From Candidatus Muiribacteriota bacterium (GTDB lineage: Bacteria; Muiribacteriota; DAOVTB01), in NCBI GenBank assembly GCA_030633305.1, contig DAOVTB010000005.1, forward strand, positions 1 to 59,037: 59,037 nt of DNA, given 5' to 3'. The translations under genes and the position numbers were made by a program. Each line of letters opens with the position of its first letter. The first letter of the stretch is position 1. Under the pieces are notes generated by a model that was not told the DNA's origin, did not search any database, and saw only the letters and a list, made by a program, of their open reading frames with translations. Shown piece after piece: positions 7,450 to 17,434 of the stretch.

Positions 7450-9390
7450 TTACTGTGATTCCAGAATTATTATAACTTCTTCCCATCTAGCTTCTGTCAA
7501 AGCCATATCAGATGTTATTTGCTTTAATTTCTGATTAAGTATTTTGATCCTTTGAGGATCATTATTTGTTTCAGGCAAACAGAGTTCGGTTTCAATTTCT
7601 GTTTTTTCCTTTTCAAGTTTTTCAATTTTCTTTTCAACAGACTTGAGCTCTTTTCTTGTTTCAGATAGTTTTTTTCTCTTTTCCGCTTCAATCCTTTTTA
7701 GATCTTTTGATTTAAATCTGACTGATTCAACTTTCTTTTCTTTAACTACTGTTTCTTTTACTGGTGGATTTTCAAGATCTAAAGCCAATAATTCCTCTCG
7801 TTTTGCAAGAAATCTGGAATAGTTACCGTGATATAGATGAGCTTTTTCGTCTCTGATTTCTATAACTCTTTCAACTAGCATATCGAGAAAAAATCTATCA
7901 TGAGATACAATGATTACGGTTCCATCATAATTCATAAGAGCTTTCTGGAATATGTCACGAGTTGCAAAGTCAAGATGATTTGTAGGCTCATCAAGTACCA
8001 GAATATTAGAGTCTTTAAGTAAAAGTTTCAATAAAGCCAGACGTGATTTTTCTCCACCTGAAAGTACAGATATTGGTTTGTGGATATTTTCTCCAGAGAA
8101 CAAAAAAGCACCAAGAAGATTTCTTTTCTCCTGAATTGAGCAGTCAGATCTAATGTCAATAATTTCATCCCAAATTGTATTTGAAAAGTTCAGATTTTCA
8201 GAACTTTCCTGAGAAAAAAAAGAAATACTTACTTTAAAACCGTGTGTAACATTTCCGGTCGTAGGGTCTTCATTTTTACATAAAAGTCTTGATAATGTTG
8301 ATTTACCTGCTCCATTAACTCCGACAATAGAAACTCTTTCACCACGGTCTATTGTAAAATCAACTTTTTTAAACACAACATTGTCACCATATTGTTTTGA
8401 TACATTTTCAACTTTGATGACCTCTTGCCCGCTTTTTTCGCAACTTGGAAATCTGATTTTAACATTTTTGGATTTTTTTTCAAGTTCAATAATATTAAAT
8501 TTTTCAAGCGTTTTAATTCTTTCCTGAACCTGATGTGCTTTTGATGCCTTATATCTAAATCTTTCAATAAAAGTAGTTATTTTTTTTATTTCAGATTTTT
8601 GAAGAGCCATTTCCTTTTTTAAAGCTTCAATCCTGCGATCTTTTTCCTTGAGATAGTATGAATAATTACCTTTATAGATAGTCAGTTTCTTTTGAAAAAG
8701 TTCAAAAACCCGAGTTACCATTTTATCGAGAAAACGCCTGTTATGAGAAACAGCAATCAATGTTCCCTGATAATTTTTAAGATAATTTTCAAGCCATTCC
8801 ATACTTTCAGTATCAAGATGGTTTGTAGGTTCATCCAAAAGCATAATATCTGGATTTGCAAGTAGAATGTTAGCCAGTAAAATTCTACGTTTCCATCCTC
8901 CAGAGAATTGTCCGCATGTCATTGTGTGATCAGAAGTCTTAAAACCAAGACCTTTTAAAATCCTTTTTGTTTTTGCTTCAAAAGAATAGACTTCTTTAAA
9001 ATGAACTTCTTCAAGGACCATTTCATATTTAGTAAGAATATCCTGATATCCATCAGAATCAGGTTTAAGTACAGCCAATTTATATTCGAGGATTTTAACT
9101 TTATTCTCTAACTCGATAATTCCATTACTGGCTTTAAGATATTCTATGATATTGATATCATCTATTTCATATTCTTCCTGCGGAAGATAGCCAACCCGTA
9201 ACTTTTTCTGAATTTCAATTGTTCCAGTATCAAAATAGACTTTTCCGGTTATTGCTTTTAACAGTGTGGTTTTTCCAGTACCGTTATTTCCCACAATTCC
9301 AATTCGACTTCTATCGGGGATAAGACAGGTTATTCCATCAAAAATTATCTGTGTTCCAAAATTTAGTTTTATATTATTTATATTAATCAT
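7450..9390 (-). CDS. ABC-F family ATPase
   Basis: The product is 646 residues with two ABC cassettes and no membrane segment. The first cassette has Walker A GNNGTGKTT, a variant signature FSGGWKRR and Walker B IMLLDEPTNHLD. The second has GVNGAGKST, LSGGEKSR and ILVLDEPTNHLD. A Lys/Arg-rich linker (about 240-315) separates them, and a Lys/Glu-rich coiled coil (about 555-640) ends the protein. ABC-F proteins bind the ribosomal E site and act in translation, some in antibiotic protection; Uup and YheS types share this layout. No drug-resistance context is visible, so a housekeeping translation role is more likely. It has its own promoter-like site at 9434-9462. Confidence 0.88.
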   Translation of the reverse strand: MININNIKLNFGTQIIFDGITCLIPDRSRIGIVGNNGTGKTTLLKAITGKVYFDTGTIEIQKKLRVGYLPQEEYEIDDINIIEYLKASNGIIELENKVKILEYKLAVLKPDSDGYQDILTKYEMVLEEVHFKEVYSFEAKTKRILKGLGFKTSDHTMTCGQFSGGWKRRILLANILLANPDIMLLDEPTNHLDTESMEWLENYLKNYQGTLIAVSHNRRFLDKMVTRVFELFQKKLTIYKGNYSYYLKEKDRRIEALKKEMALQKSEIKKITTFIERFRYKASKAHQVQERIKTLEKFNIIELEKKSKNVKIRFPSCEKSGQEVIKVENVSKQYGDNVVFKKVDFTIDRGERVSIVGVNGAGKSTLSRLLCKNEDPTTGNVTHGFKVSISFFSQESSENLNFSNTIWDEIIDIRSDCSIQEKRNLLGAFLFSGENIHKPISVLSGGEKSRLALLKLLLKDSNILVLDEPTNHLDFATRDIFQKALMNYDGTVIIVSHDRFFLDMLVERVIEIRDEKAHLYHGNYSRFLAKREELLALDLENPPVKETVVKEKKVESVRFKSKDLKRIEAEKRKKLSETRKELKSVEKKIEKLEKEKTEIETELCLPETNNDPQRIKILNQKLKQITSDMALTEARWEEVIIILESQ

Positions 9391-9433
9391 TGAATTGTTT
9401 TCCGTTAAGTAATAGTTGTTTATATTTCACAGT

Positions 9434-9462
9434 AATATCAGATAAATCTGGTAAATTGTCAA
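9434..9462 (-). promoter_or_regulatory. Promoter-like site of the ABC-F gene
   Basis: On the minus strand TTGACA (9457-9462) is followed after 17 bases by GATATT (9434-9439), 44 bases before the start codon. The -35 box is perfect; the -10 box matches four of six positions. Confidence 0.45.
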
Positions 9463-9589
9463 GAAATAATTATGAAGAGCCGTTTGTCATTATTAGACTT
9501 GACCAAAAGTGGACCCCAAAGAATCTATTACAATCGTATAGTATAAAGATGGTTCCTGCTTTCAAATACCGGAATTAGCTTATGAAGTA

Positions 9590-11503
9590 TCAGAGTTGTG
9601 TTGAATCCATAATTTTTTGAATTGCTGAATACATTGTTTTAAATCTTGTTGGTTTATAAATTATATCAACTTCAAGACTCATTAATTCTGAATGTTTCTT
9701 TGAATTTGCATATCCAGTTAAAAATAAAATTTTGATATCGCTGGTTATATTTTTCATATTCTTGAATGCTTCAATACCATCCATTTCGGGCATCATGAGA
9801 TCCATTAAAACAATATCAATCTCCTTATGTAATTCCTTGAATATTTGGACCGCTTCCAATCCATTTTCAGCGATTATGACTTCAAAACCAATATTGCGAA
9901 GGAGTTTACTATAAATTTTCCGAATTGATTTTTCATCATCTACCAGCAGGATTTTTCCAGAAAATTTCTTTTCTTGAGGTTGTTTGGAAATATTGGCTTT
10001 TTCAATCAGACCAGAAAAAACAGGTAACAATATTATTATTTTTGTTCCAATTCCTGGTTCGCTGAAAGCTCTGATGTCTGAATTATGTTCCTTAATTATT
10101 CCATACACTACAGCAAGTCCAAGTCCGGTCCCTTTTCCTAATTCTTTCGTAGTGAAAAAAGGATCAAATATTCTTTCAAGTACATTTTGTACCATTCCAT
10201 GACCATTATCTTCTATGATAATCTCAATAAAGTTTCCAGATTTAAGATCAATCCCCATGTGATGAATATCATTTGCGGAAAGGTGACAATTACGACTTTT
10301 AATAACTATTTTTCCAGCTTTAGAAATAGAATCCCGTGCATTTACAAAAATATTGACTAGAATATTGTGTATTTGATTACGATTTCCATAAATAATCTTT
10401 TGAGACGCTTCGCATTTGTTTAACAAAGTAATTTCAGGTGGAAAGCTATGTTTCATTAGTTTAATTACAGTGGAGATTTCCTTGTGTAAATCAATGGCTT
10501 CTTTTGTAGAATTACTTTGTCTTGAAAATGTTAATAACTGTGAAACTACATCTTCTGCCTGATCAATAGCATCCTGAGCCATATCGACATATTCTGAGTG
10601 TTTTTTGAATCCATTACTTTCCATACCTATAAGATCAATACACCCTCTTATTATAGACAATTGATTATTGAAATCATGTGCCAGTCCACCAGAAAGTCTT
10701 CCAATAGATTCCATCTTCTGTGAATGTCTAAGTTGTTCCTCAAGTTTTGTAACTTCTGATATGTCCCTGAATGAAATAACGACACCCATTTTTTTTCCAG
10801 AAGAATTGATAACTGGGGAAGCGTTTACAATGACTTTTAAAAAGGAATCTTTATTCTGAACCTTGGCATCCATCCTAATTGGTCCATAAAGGGTTTTTTT
10901 ATTTATTACTTCCGAAATAAAATCTTTACTAGACGATAAGTCTTCAGGATCATCCATAAGTTGGATTATTTCATATATGAGTTTTCCACGTACATTCACT
11001 AGAGAAGCATTTGTGATGTTCTCGGCGGAGTGGTTCATGTTGATTATATGACCTTCAACATCTGTTGCTATTACAGCTTCTCCAATAGAACTTAAAGTCA
11101 CATCCATTTGTTTGGTTACACTATCGAGTTCCTCTGTTTTGGATTCAAGTGAAGTGATATCTTTAACAACGCAAACTACACACTGTTCTCCAGTAGTCTC
11201 ATCTTTCCATAAAATTGAATTATTCAGTACACATCGATCATTGCCTTTCAAGGTTTTGAACCGATACTTCATACTTTTGATTCTTTCTGCCTTTGACAGC
11301 TGTTTTCTGATGACACCAACTTTCTGAGTATAAATAATGATATCCTTCATTTTCTTTCCGATAAGTTCTTCGCCGTTGCAATCGAATTCAAGAAGTTTGG
11401 AAACTCCATTGTTTGCGAACAATATTATTCCATCCATCGAATAAATATACATACCATCAGCAGTAAGATCAATAAGTTGAGAATAGAGTTCAATGCTTTT
11501 CAT
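9590..11503 (-). CDS. Soluble hybrid histidine kinase (PAS-PAS-HisKA-HATPase-REC)
   Basis: The product is 637 residues with no membrane segment. Two PAS domains (about 5-115 and 128-250) are followed by a dimerisation helix with the H-box LSGGLAHDFNNQL. The ATP-binding domain carries NILVNIFVNARDS, IEDNGHGM and GKGTGLGLAVVYG. A C-terminal receiver starts KILLVDDEKS, has phospho-acceptor DIVLMDLMMP and ends with the KPT lysine. The start overlaps the stop of the upstream FGGY kinase gene by four bases, so the two are translationally coupled. This suggests a cytosolic signal tied to the sugar pathway, which is inference. No output regulator lies next to it. Confidence 0.88.
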   Translation of the reverse strand: MKSIELYSQLIDLTADGMYIYSMDGIILFANNGVSKLLEFDCNGEELIGKKMKDIIIYTQKVGVIRKQLSKAERIKSMKYRFKTLKGNDRCVLNNSILWKDETTGEQCVVCVVKDITSLESKTEELDSVTKQMDVTLSSIGEAVIATDVEGHIINMNHSAENITNASLVNVRGKLIYEIIQLMDDPEDLSSSKDFISEVINKKTLYGPIRMDAKVQNKDSFLKVIVNASPVINSSGKKMGVVISFRDISEVTKLEEQLRHSQKMESIGRLSGGLAHDFNNQLSIIRGCIDLIGMESNGFKKHSEYVDMAQDAIDQAEDVVSQLLTFSRQSNSTKEAIDLHKEISTVIKLMKHSFPPEITLLNKCEASQKIIYGNRNQIHNILVNIFVNARDSISKAGKIVIKSRNCHLSANDIHHMGIDLKSGNFIEIIIEDNGHGMVQNVLERIFDPFFTTKELGKGTGLGLAVVYGIIKEHNSDIRAFSEPGIGTKIIILLPVFSGLIEKANISKQPQEKKFSGKILLVDDEKSIRKIYSKLLRNIGFEVIIAENGLEAVQIFKELHKEIDIVLMDLMMPEMDGIEAFKNMKNITSDIKILFLTGYANSKKHSELMSLEVDIIYKPTRFKTMYSAIQKIMDSTQL

Positions 11504-12948
11504 TTTATACCCACATTATGTCGAAATTCAGTGTAAAGCCTGTCATATTTTTCTGCAAGTATTTTGTCAGGTTCAATGATTCTTGCCGGGCGAAACATTC
11601 TTTTTAAACCATCGTCTAATGTCAAAAACTGTTTTACGGCAACTCCACCCTGTATTGCTGCTCCAAGTAATGAAGAATTCAATTCTTCTGGAACGATTAC
11701 TTTTTTATTGAGTATATTACAATAAATTTCCGGCCAGCATTCAATTCCCGTATATCCTCCACAAATCACAATTTCATCATTATCTATGCCAAGATCTTTG
11801 AAAAGATCATGGAAAGATCTAGTTTCATAGGCAATGCCTTCAAAAATTGATCTAAGTAAATCTGCAGATGTAACATCAGTATTAAGACCACAAATAGATC
11901 CGTTAGCAAGAGGATTTGACGAAGAAATTCCTGATAGATGAGGATAAAACTTGACTCCTTTACTTCCGGGTTTGGCTTGTATAATTTTATTTATTAAAGG
12001 ATCACTTAATTTATCTGAATTTCCTAAAATATTTTTCCATAACCAGTTGAAACACGTTCCGCCTGATGGTTGGAATCCTTCAATTGTCCAGTTTTCAATT
12101 CCACATACATTAAGGAGATTTGGATTTAAAATGGTTTTTTTAGTCATACTGCATATTACTATTGATGTTCCAAGTGAAATAGTAGTAACAGGATTTTTAG
12201 AGTAACAACAACCAAAATATGAACACTGCTGATCACCGCCGCCGGTAACAAGTGGTGTACCACATGGAATCATAGTTTTTTCAGAAGTTTCTTTATTTAA
12301 TGTACCTACAATTGAGCCAGGAGAAACTACTTCTGGAAGTTGATCTTTCGTAATTGATAGTTTTTTCAATATATAATCGGACCATTCAAATTTCTGAATG
12401 TCAAAAAGACCTGTTGCAGAAGCATTCGAGGTATCTGCAAGATTTCTTTCTGCCCCAAGCTGTTTCAAAATATAATTTCCCAGAAGTTGAATAGAAGCCA
12501 GCCGTTTGAATCCTTCAGGATCAGATTTTTTCAGCCAGCAGATTTTTGCAGCTGTAATATAGGGGATTGGCATCATGCCGGTTATTCGTTGATAGTCCTC
12601 AATATTTACTTGTTCCATAAGCATATCCCCACCTTGGGGATCACTCCATGAAATACCTTTACCAATAAATTGACCATCAGCATCCAGAAAAGCACATGTA
12701 CATCTTTGTGAAGTCAATGTTATTGCTATTATCGATTGAGCAAATTCGGAATTATAGATCAATTTTCCAAGTAAGCTTTTGACCACTTCAGCGGTTTCAG
12801 GAAAATCAACCATTGTCACACCTCCTATATTCTCAATAGGTGAAGGTGCTTTTAGTAATGCTTTTCTATTTCCATCGATATCAAAAGCTGCGACTTTTAT
12901 GGTAGTTGTTCCACAATCAATAGAAAGTAAAATTTTATCTGAATTCAT
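11500..12948 (-). CDS. FGGY-family carbohydrate kinase (xylulokinase-like)
   Basis: The product is 482 residues, normal for FGGY kinases. Visible motifs are the N-terminal phosphate loop LLSIDCGTTTIKVAAFD, the central TGGGDQQCSYFGC region and the C-terminal ICGGYTGIECWPEIYCNIL adenosine site. It should phosphorylate a pentose, polyol or similar sugar with ATP. I take the ATG at 12948; the frame could start at a TTG eight codons earlier. An inverted repeat next to the -10 box may be an operator. The coupled downstream hybrid kinase is unusual for a sugar-kinase operon. Xylulokinase is the closest guess; glycerol or erythritol kinase cannot be excluded. Confidence 0.8.
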   Translation of the reverse strand: MNSDKILLSIDCGTTTIKVAAFDIDGNRKALLKAPSPIENIGGVTMVDFPETAEVVKSLLGKLIYNSEFAQSIIAITLTSQRCTCAFLDADGQFIGKGISWSDPQGGDMLMEQVNIEDYQRITGMMPIPYITAAKICWLKKSDPEGFKRLASIQLLGNYILKQLGAERNLADTSNASATGLFDIQKFEWSDYILKKLSITKDQLPEVVSPGSIVGTLNKETSEKTMIPCGTPLVTGGGDQQCSYFGCCYSKNPVTTISLGTSIVICSMTKKTILNPNLLNVCGIENWTIEGFQPSGGTCFNWLWKNILGNSDKLSDPLINKIIQAKPGSKGVKFYPHLSGISSSNPLANGSICGLNTDVTSADLLRSIFEGIAYETRSFHDLFKDLGIDNDEIVICGGYTGIECWPEIYCNILNKKVIVPEELNSSLLGAAIQGGVAVKQFLTLDDGLKRMFRPARIIEPDKILAEKYDRLYTEFRHNVGIK

Positions 12949-12986
12949 AATGTTTTCTTTGTTAATATCCAAAAAAAATTAACAGT

Positions 12987-13030
12987 ATCAATAATATTGA
13001 TTAGTATAACACAAATACATATATATGCAA
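12987..13030 (-). promoter_or_regulatory. Promoter and possible operator of the FGGY kinase operon
   Basis: On the minus strand TTGCAT (13025-13030), a 16-base spacer and TATACT (13003-13008) form a sigma-70-type promoter. Directly downstream, ATCAAT/ATTGAT arms around a three-base centre (12987-13001) make an inverted repeat placed where a repressor would block transcription. The promoter is fairly convincing, the operator is inference. Confidence 0.45.
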
Positions 13031-13180
13031 TAAAGTTTTATTTATTAATTCTTAATTATAACCAATTGTAAAATTGTAACAATCAGCAGAATTACAACAG
13101 CATAAAAAGTAAATCCATATTTTCCGGATTCAGAAACTTTTTGAATAACAAAATTAAATTTTAACTGATATTACCAGCTC

Positions 13181-13209
13181 TTGTCAAAAACGGTATTCTA
13201 ACTTATAAT
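13181..13209 (+). promoter_or_regulatory. Sigma-70-type promoter of the M28 peptidase gene
   Basis: TTGTCA (13181-13186) and a perfect TATAAT (13204-13209) are 17 bases apart, 36 bases before the start codon, with AAAGGAA in between. Confidence 0.7.
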
Positions 13210-13244
13210 ATTAAGAAGTTTAAAAATTAAAAAAAGGAAATCAT

Positions 13245-14495
13245 ATGAAAAAAATAGTCGTATTTTTATTTGTTGTATTTGCTGTTGTATTTTGTTTTGC
13301 TGAAGAATTGTATATTTACAGTGTTTCGGATATGAAACTTTTTGATCGTGTCCAGAATGCCTGTAAGAGAAATATAGAATTGGGAGATAAGTTGCTTTTA
13401 CTCGGTGGAAAAAATCTTATTTCTACTTTAAACATAAACGGACTTCGTATTAAAGGTGAAAAGCTGGAAGGTAATCTGTATCTGGCGATGAGCAAAGATG
13501 GGGATGTATTAAAATATCTTGGGAAATCTGTAAAAATTCACTCAGTATATGGTCCATATGCTGTATTTTCTGCTGAGTTAAAAGTACTTGAAAGTCTTTT
13601 AGATAAACAGAATTATCAATTTAAAATTGTTAGACTCAAAGGTGGAACTGTTGTGGCGACACAACGTGTTGAAATTAAAGCTGGAATTTCGAATCCAGTT
13701 ATTAAATCTTACATTGAAAAACTTGACAGGGATTACATGAAAAATCAGCTTCAACATTTGATAAATTATCAGACGAGATATTCATTTATGCCTCAGGATA
13801 AGAAACTTGCTGAAGATATGAAGAGTATTTTTTCAGAGTTTGGATATCAGACTGAGATTAAAGAATTCACATGTTATAAAGGCAAATCTTATAATATTGA
13901 AGCCGTTAAGAAGGGAACTTCTGGAAAGCGGATTTATCTTGTTGGACATGTTGACAGTACATCTAGAAAGCCTAAAGTTCTGGCTCCAGGTGGGGATGAT
14001 AATGGAAGTGGAAGTGTTGGAGTTATTGCCATTGCAAGACTTATTAAAGATATAAAGCTCAAGCATGATATTATTTTTACACTTTTTATGGGTGAAGAAC
14101 AAGGGATTTTAGGCAGTAATGCATATGTACAGGATCTTAATAATACTGATGACATTCTGGCAGTAATAAACATGGATATGATTTCCTTTAGAAAGAATTT
14201 GAAATATACATTTATTCTTGAAAGTGAAACTTTTGCAAAACCTTTTGTTCTTAAAATGGCTGAAATCTGCAAAACCTATACATGGTTGAAACCTGAAATT
14301 CATTACAGAGCCTGGGGATCAGATCATGTTCCTTTTCTCAAGAAAAAGATTCCTACTGTGTTGACGATTGAAAAGGAATATGATATTAATCCAAACTATC
14401 ATCAGGTTACAGACGATATGAGAGATATTGATTTTGAATACATGCATGAAATTATAAAATTAAATCTGGCAACAGTTTTGGATTATTCACTGTAA
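13245..14495 (+). CDS. Exported M28-family zinc aminopeptidase
   Basis: The product is 416 residues. A signal peptide (about 1-19, ending CFAEE) precedes an N-terminal domain of about 145 residues without known relatives. The catalytic M28 domain follows: LVGHVDS supplies the first zinc ligand, GGDDNGSGSVG the bridging Asp, LFMGEEQGILGS the catalytic Glu-Glu pair, INMDMIS a further ligand and WGSDHVPF the last His. The enzyme should remove N-terminal residues from peptides in the periplasm or outside. It stands alone under its own promoter. All metal ligands are present, so it is expected to be active. Confidence 0.88.
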   Translation: MKKIVVFLFVVFAVVFCFAEELYIYSVSDMKLFDRVQNACKRNIELGDKLLLLGGKNLISTLNINGLRIKGEKLEGNLYLAMSKDGDVLKYLGKSVKIHSVYGPYAVFSAELKVLESLLDKQNYQFKIVRLKGGTVVATQRVEIKAGISNPVIKSYIEKLDRDYMKNQLQHLINYQTRYSFMPQDKKLAEDMKSIFSEFGYQTEIKEFTCYKGKSYNIEAVKKGTSGKRIYLVGHVDSTSRKPKVLAPGGDDNGSGSVGVIAIARLIKDIKLKHDIIFTLFMGEEQGILGSNAYVQDLNNTDDILAVINMDMISFRKNLKYTFILESETFAKPFVLKMAEICKTYTWLKPEIHYRAWGSDHVPFLKKKIPTVLTIEKEYDINPNYHQVTDDMRDIDFEYMHEIIKLNLATVLDYSL

Positions 14496-14543
14496 TTATT
14501 TGATTTGATGAATTCAAGCATGAACTTAAATTTTTGCAGGGAC

Positions 14544-14571
14544 TTGCCGATTTTAAATTATGTGGTATATT
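14544..14571 (+). promoter_or_regulatory. Promoter-like site of the DUF3887-like gene
   Basis: TTGCCG (14544-14549) and TATATT (14566-14571) are separated by 16 bases, 29 bases before the start codon. Confidence 0.45.
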
Positions 14572-14600
14572 ATAAATATTCTGAATTTTAGGAGTTTTAA

Positions 14601-15029
14601 ATGATGAAAAAATTTGTTTTAATTATATTTCTTTTTGTAATGTGCCTATCTTTTTCAGTTCATGCACAGGATACAGTAAATCTCCAGACTAAATTACTTG
14701 TAGCATTAGAGCCAATGGTGGATGAAACTCTCGCTGGATATAATGCTGGGAAATCTGAAGATTATTTCAAGCATTTTGCAGTTTCGATGAAAGCTATTGC
14801 CACTCCACAAGTTTTTAAGAATATGGTTATGAATATGTGGAAGAAGAAAATTGGTGAATTTAAATCACGTGAATTGGCAGAAAAAAAATGTTCATTTAAT
14901 GATGGTTTTCCGCTTCTGGTATATGTTGGAGTATTCAAAAATTCAAAAATGATGATTTCAGTGAATTTTATGAAAGAAGATGGGAAATACAAAATCATGC
15001 AGTTCCGAATAGATCCTGAGAAGAAATAG
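14601..15029 (+). CDS. Exported DUF3887-like protein
   Basis: The product is 142 residues with a signal peptide (about 1-22, ending VHAQD). The mature part has the small alpha/beta fold expected of DUF3887-type domains: a helix with ETLAGYNAGKSEDYFKHFA, a kinked LGKYKS-like segment (here IGEFKSRELAEKKC), and strands LLVYVGVFKNSKMMISVNF and YKIMQFRIDP. Such domains occur in exported proteins without known activity. AGGAG lies six bases before the start, and the gene is closed by a strong terminator at 15072-15110. Family assignment is by pattern only. Confidence 0.6.
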   Translation: MMKKFVLIIFLFVMCLSFSVHAQDTVNLQTKLLVALEPMVDETLAGYNAGKSEDYFKHFAVSMKAIATPQVFKNMVMNMWKKKIGEFKSRELAEKKCSFNDGFPLLVYVGVFKNSKMMISVNFMKEDGKYKIMQFRIDPEKK

Positions 15030-15071
15030 ATTTAAATTATACATGAATTGCTTGATTAAGATTAGAGTAAG

Positions 15072-15110
15072 AAAATATGATTCCAGAATAAACTGGAATC
15101 ATATTTTTTT
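15072..15110 (+). terminator. Rho-independent terminator
   Basis: ATGATTCCAG and CTGGAATCAT pair perfectly around loop AATAAA, with further A-T pairs below and TTTTTTT after the stem. The stem ends the DUF3887-like gene. Confidence 0.85.
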
Positions 15111-15122
15111 AGGATGAAAAAT

Positions 15123-15236
15123 CTATTTTTTTAAATTTTTCAAATCTTTTTTGGAAAATTTTGTGCTAATATAGTTGGACATGTAATCCTTAAATTCTTT
15201 TTCATTCATTTTTTCCATGAATTCAGGTAAAATCAT
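15123..15236 (-). CDS. Possible small protein, 37 residues
   Basis: The reading frame starts with ATG at 15236, nine bases after AAAGGGGG, a strong ribosome site, and ends at TAG (15123-15125). The product is highly charged and starts MILPEFMEKMNEKEFKDY, with many Lys and Phe and no hydrophobic segment. It lies between two convergent or divergent genes where nothing else is encoded. The good ribosome site is the main support; a chance reading frame of this length is possible. Confidence 0.35.
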   Translation of the reverse strand: MILPEFMEKMNEKEFKDYMSNYISTKFSKKDLKNLKK

Positions 15237-15296
15237 CTTTGTTTCCCCCTTTAATTATTATCTTCATAACTACTATCGGTAATTTCTGAAATATTT

Positions 15297-15390
15297 CAAG
15301 TCAGGAAAACCCTGACAAAATCGGGTAAATCCCGAAGCTAAAAACCGTGATGTCCTAATTATAATTAACCTTTTGGTAGGGTATACTCGT
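15297..15390 (+). promoter_or_regulatory. Conserved leader upstream of cheB
   Basis: About 95 bases are shared, at roughly 75 percent, with 23176-23270 upstream of cheA. The leader begins with a hairpin GTCAGG/CCTGAC around AAAAC, a second hairpin TCGGG/CCCGA, and the block CGTGATGTCCTAATTATA, and ends CTTTTGGTAGGGTATACT. Nothing in it encodes protein. It may be a common promoter region or a structured RNA leader. Confidence 0.55.
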
Positions 15391-15437
15391 AACAACAGAA
15401 TGAAAAAACATCCAGTTTATGCGTGATTTGGGACTGA

Positions 15438-16529
<1,092 letters not shown>

Positions 16530-16530
16530 T

Positions 16531-16953
16531 ATGAAAATAATGATTGTTGACGACAGTAAATCAATTCGTTTTATAGTAAAGAAGCATTTGTTAAAATTTA
16601 ACCCGAATTTTACTATTACGGAAGCTGAAAATGGTAAGGAATGCATTGAACGCGTTTTTGTGGACAAACCTGATCTGGTTGTGATGGATGTAAATATGCC
16701 AATAATGAATGGAGATGAAGCCGTTAAAGTTCTTAAAACCGATCTACGCACAAGGCATATCGATATTATGATGCTTACTACCGAAGCGGAAACGACACTA
16801 GTAATGAAATTATTAAAACTGGGTATTAAGCAATACATGATCAAACCATTTAAAAGTGATGATTTCAAAAAAAAATTCACCACTCTGATTCAGCTCATGC
16901 AACGTGAAGGAAAAGTACCAGATTTCAATATGCCAATTATGTGTGCGGTATAA
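16531..16953 (+). CDS. CheY-like single-domain response regulator
   Basis: The product is 140 residues: one receiver domain with MIVDDSKSIR, acceptor Asp in LVVMDVNMPIMNG, the switch Thr in MLTTEAE and Lys in MIKPFKSDD. A short tail of about 18 residues follows the domain. AAAGGAG precedes the start, one base after the cheB stop. It probably carries the phosphate from CheA to an output, or acts as a phosphate sink. The CheX gene four bases downstream is its likely phosphatase. Confidence 0.85.
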   Translation: MKIMIVDDSKSIRFIVKKHLLKFNPNFTITEAENGKECIERVFVDKPDLVVMDVNMPIMNGDEAVKVLKTDLRTRHIDIMMLTTEAETTLVMKLLKLGIKQYMIKPFKSDDFKKKFTTLIQLMQREGKVPDFNMPIMCAV

Positions 16954-16956
16954 TCA

Positions 16957-17427
16957 ATGCCTGTTGATATTTTTCTTCTAAAACTCCAAACTGAAGCCCA
17001 GATTGAAGATGAGTGTCAGAAAATAATTGGAGGAATAATTAATGAGAAGATTCTTTTGCAAGATGCAGTAAACACTGAATTTGATTTTACGAAAAGTATT
17101 ACAGGATGTATCAACCTGATTGGAGACATCAACCTTTTAATCTCAATAAGTTTTCCTTTTGCCCTGGGGAAGGATCTTTCTGCCAGAACGCTCGAACTGA
17201 GTCTACAGGACGTTGATGCAGAATTGATGATAGATAACGTCCAGGAAATATTGAATCAAGTTGGTGGGGGGGTTAAAAATTTTATCGTTCTACAAAACGT
17301 TAAAATTGATATGGAATTGCCTCGGGTGAAACTAGGCCGCGATTATGTGAAAACTGCATCTCCTAAAAAGCGAAATTTTTACAAAATTGAGAATCAAATT
17401 TTCTGTGTAGATGTGACAATTGATTGA
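16957..17427 (+). CDS. cheX: CheX-type CheY phosphatase, first copy
   Basis: The product is 156 residues. It contains the CheC/CheX/FliY active-site pattern D-x3-E-x2-N as DNVQEILNQVGGG (about residues 88-100), followed by a Pro about 22 residues later (MELPRVK). The Glu and Asn attack the acyl phosphate of CheY-P. Flanking strands such as SITGCINLIGDINLLISISFP fit the CheX fold. The gene sits directly behind a receiver gene, the same arrangement as the second CheX at 31647, so each receiver may have its own phosphatase. Confidence 0.75.
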   Translation: MPVDIFLLKLQTEAQIEDECQKIIGGIINEKILLQDAVNTEFDFTKSITGCINLIGDINLLISISFPFALGKDLSARTLELSLQDVDAELMIDNVQEILNQVGGGVKNFIVLQNVKIDMELPRVKLGRDYVKTASPKKRNFYKIENQIFCVDVTID

Positions 17428-17434
17428 GAAAATA

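Noticed and set aside
13045-13170. Minus-strand frame with a hydrophobic helix (YGFTFYAVVILLIVTILQLV)
   Set aside because: No ATG, GTG or TTG start before the helix and no ribosome site; perhaps a remnant or chance.
15297-15390. Cyclic-di-GMP, preQ1 or fluoride riboswitch
   Set aside because: The signature sequences of these classes (for example the GEMM core or the preQ1 A-rich tail) are absent.
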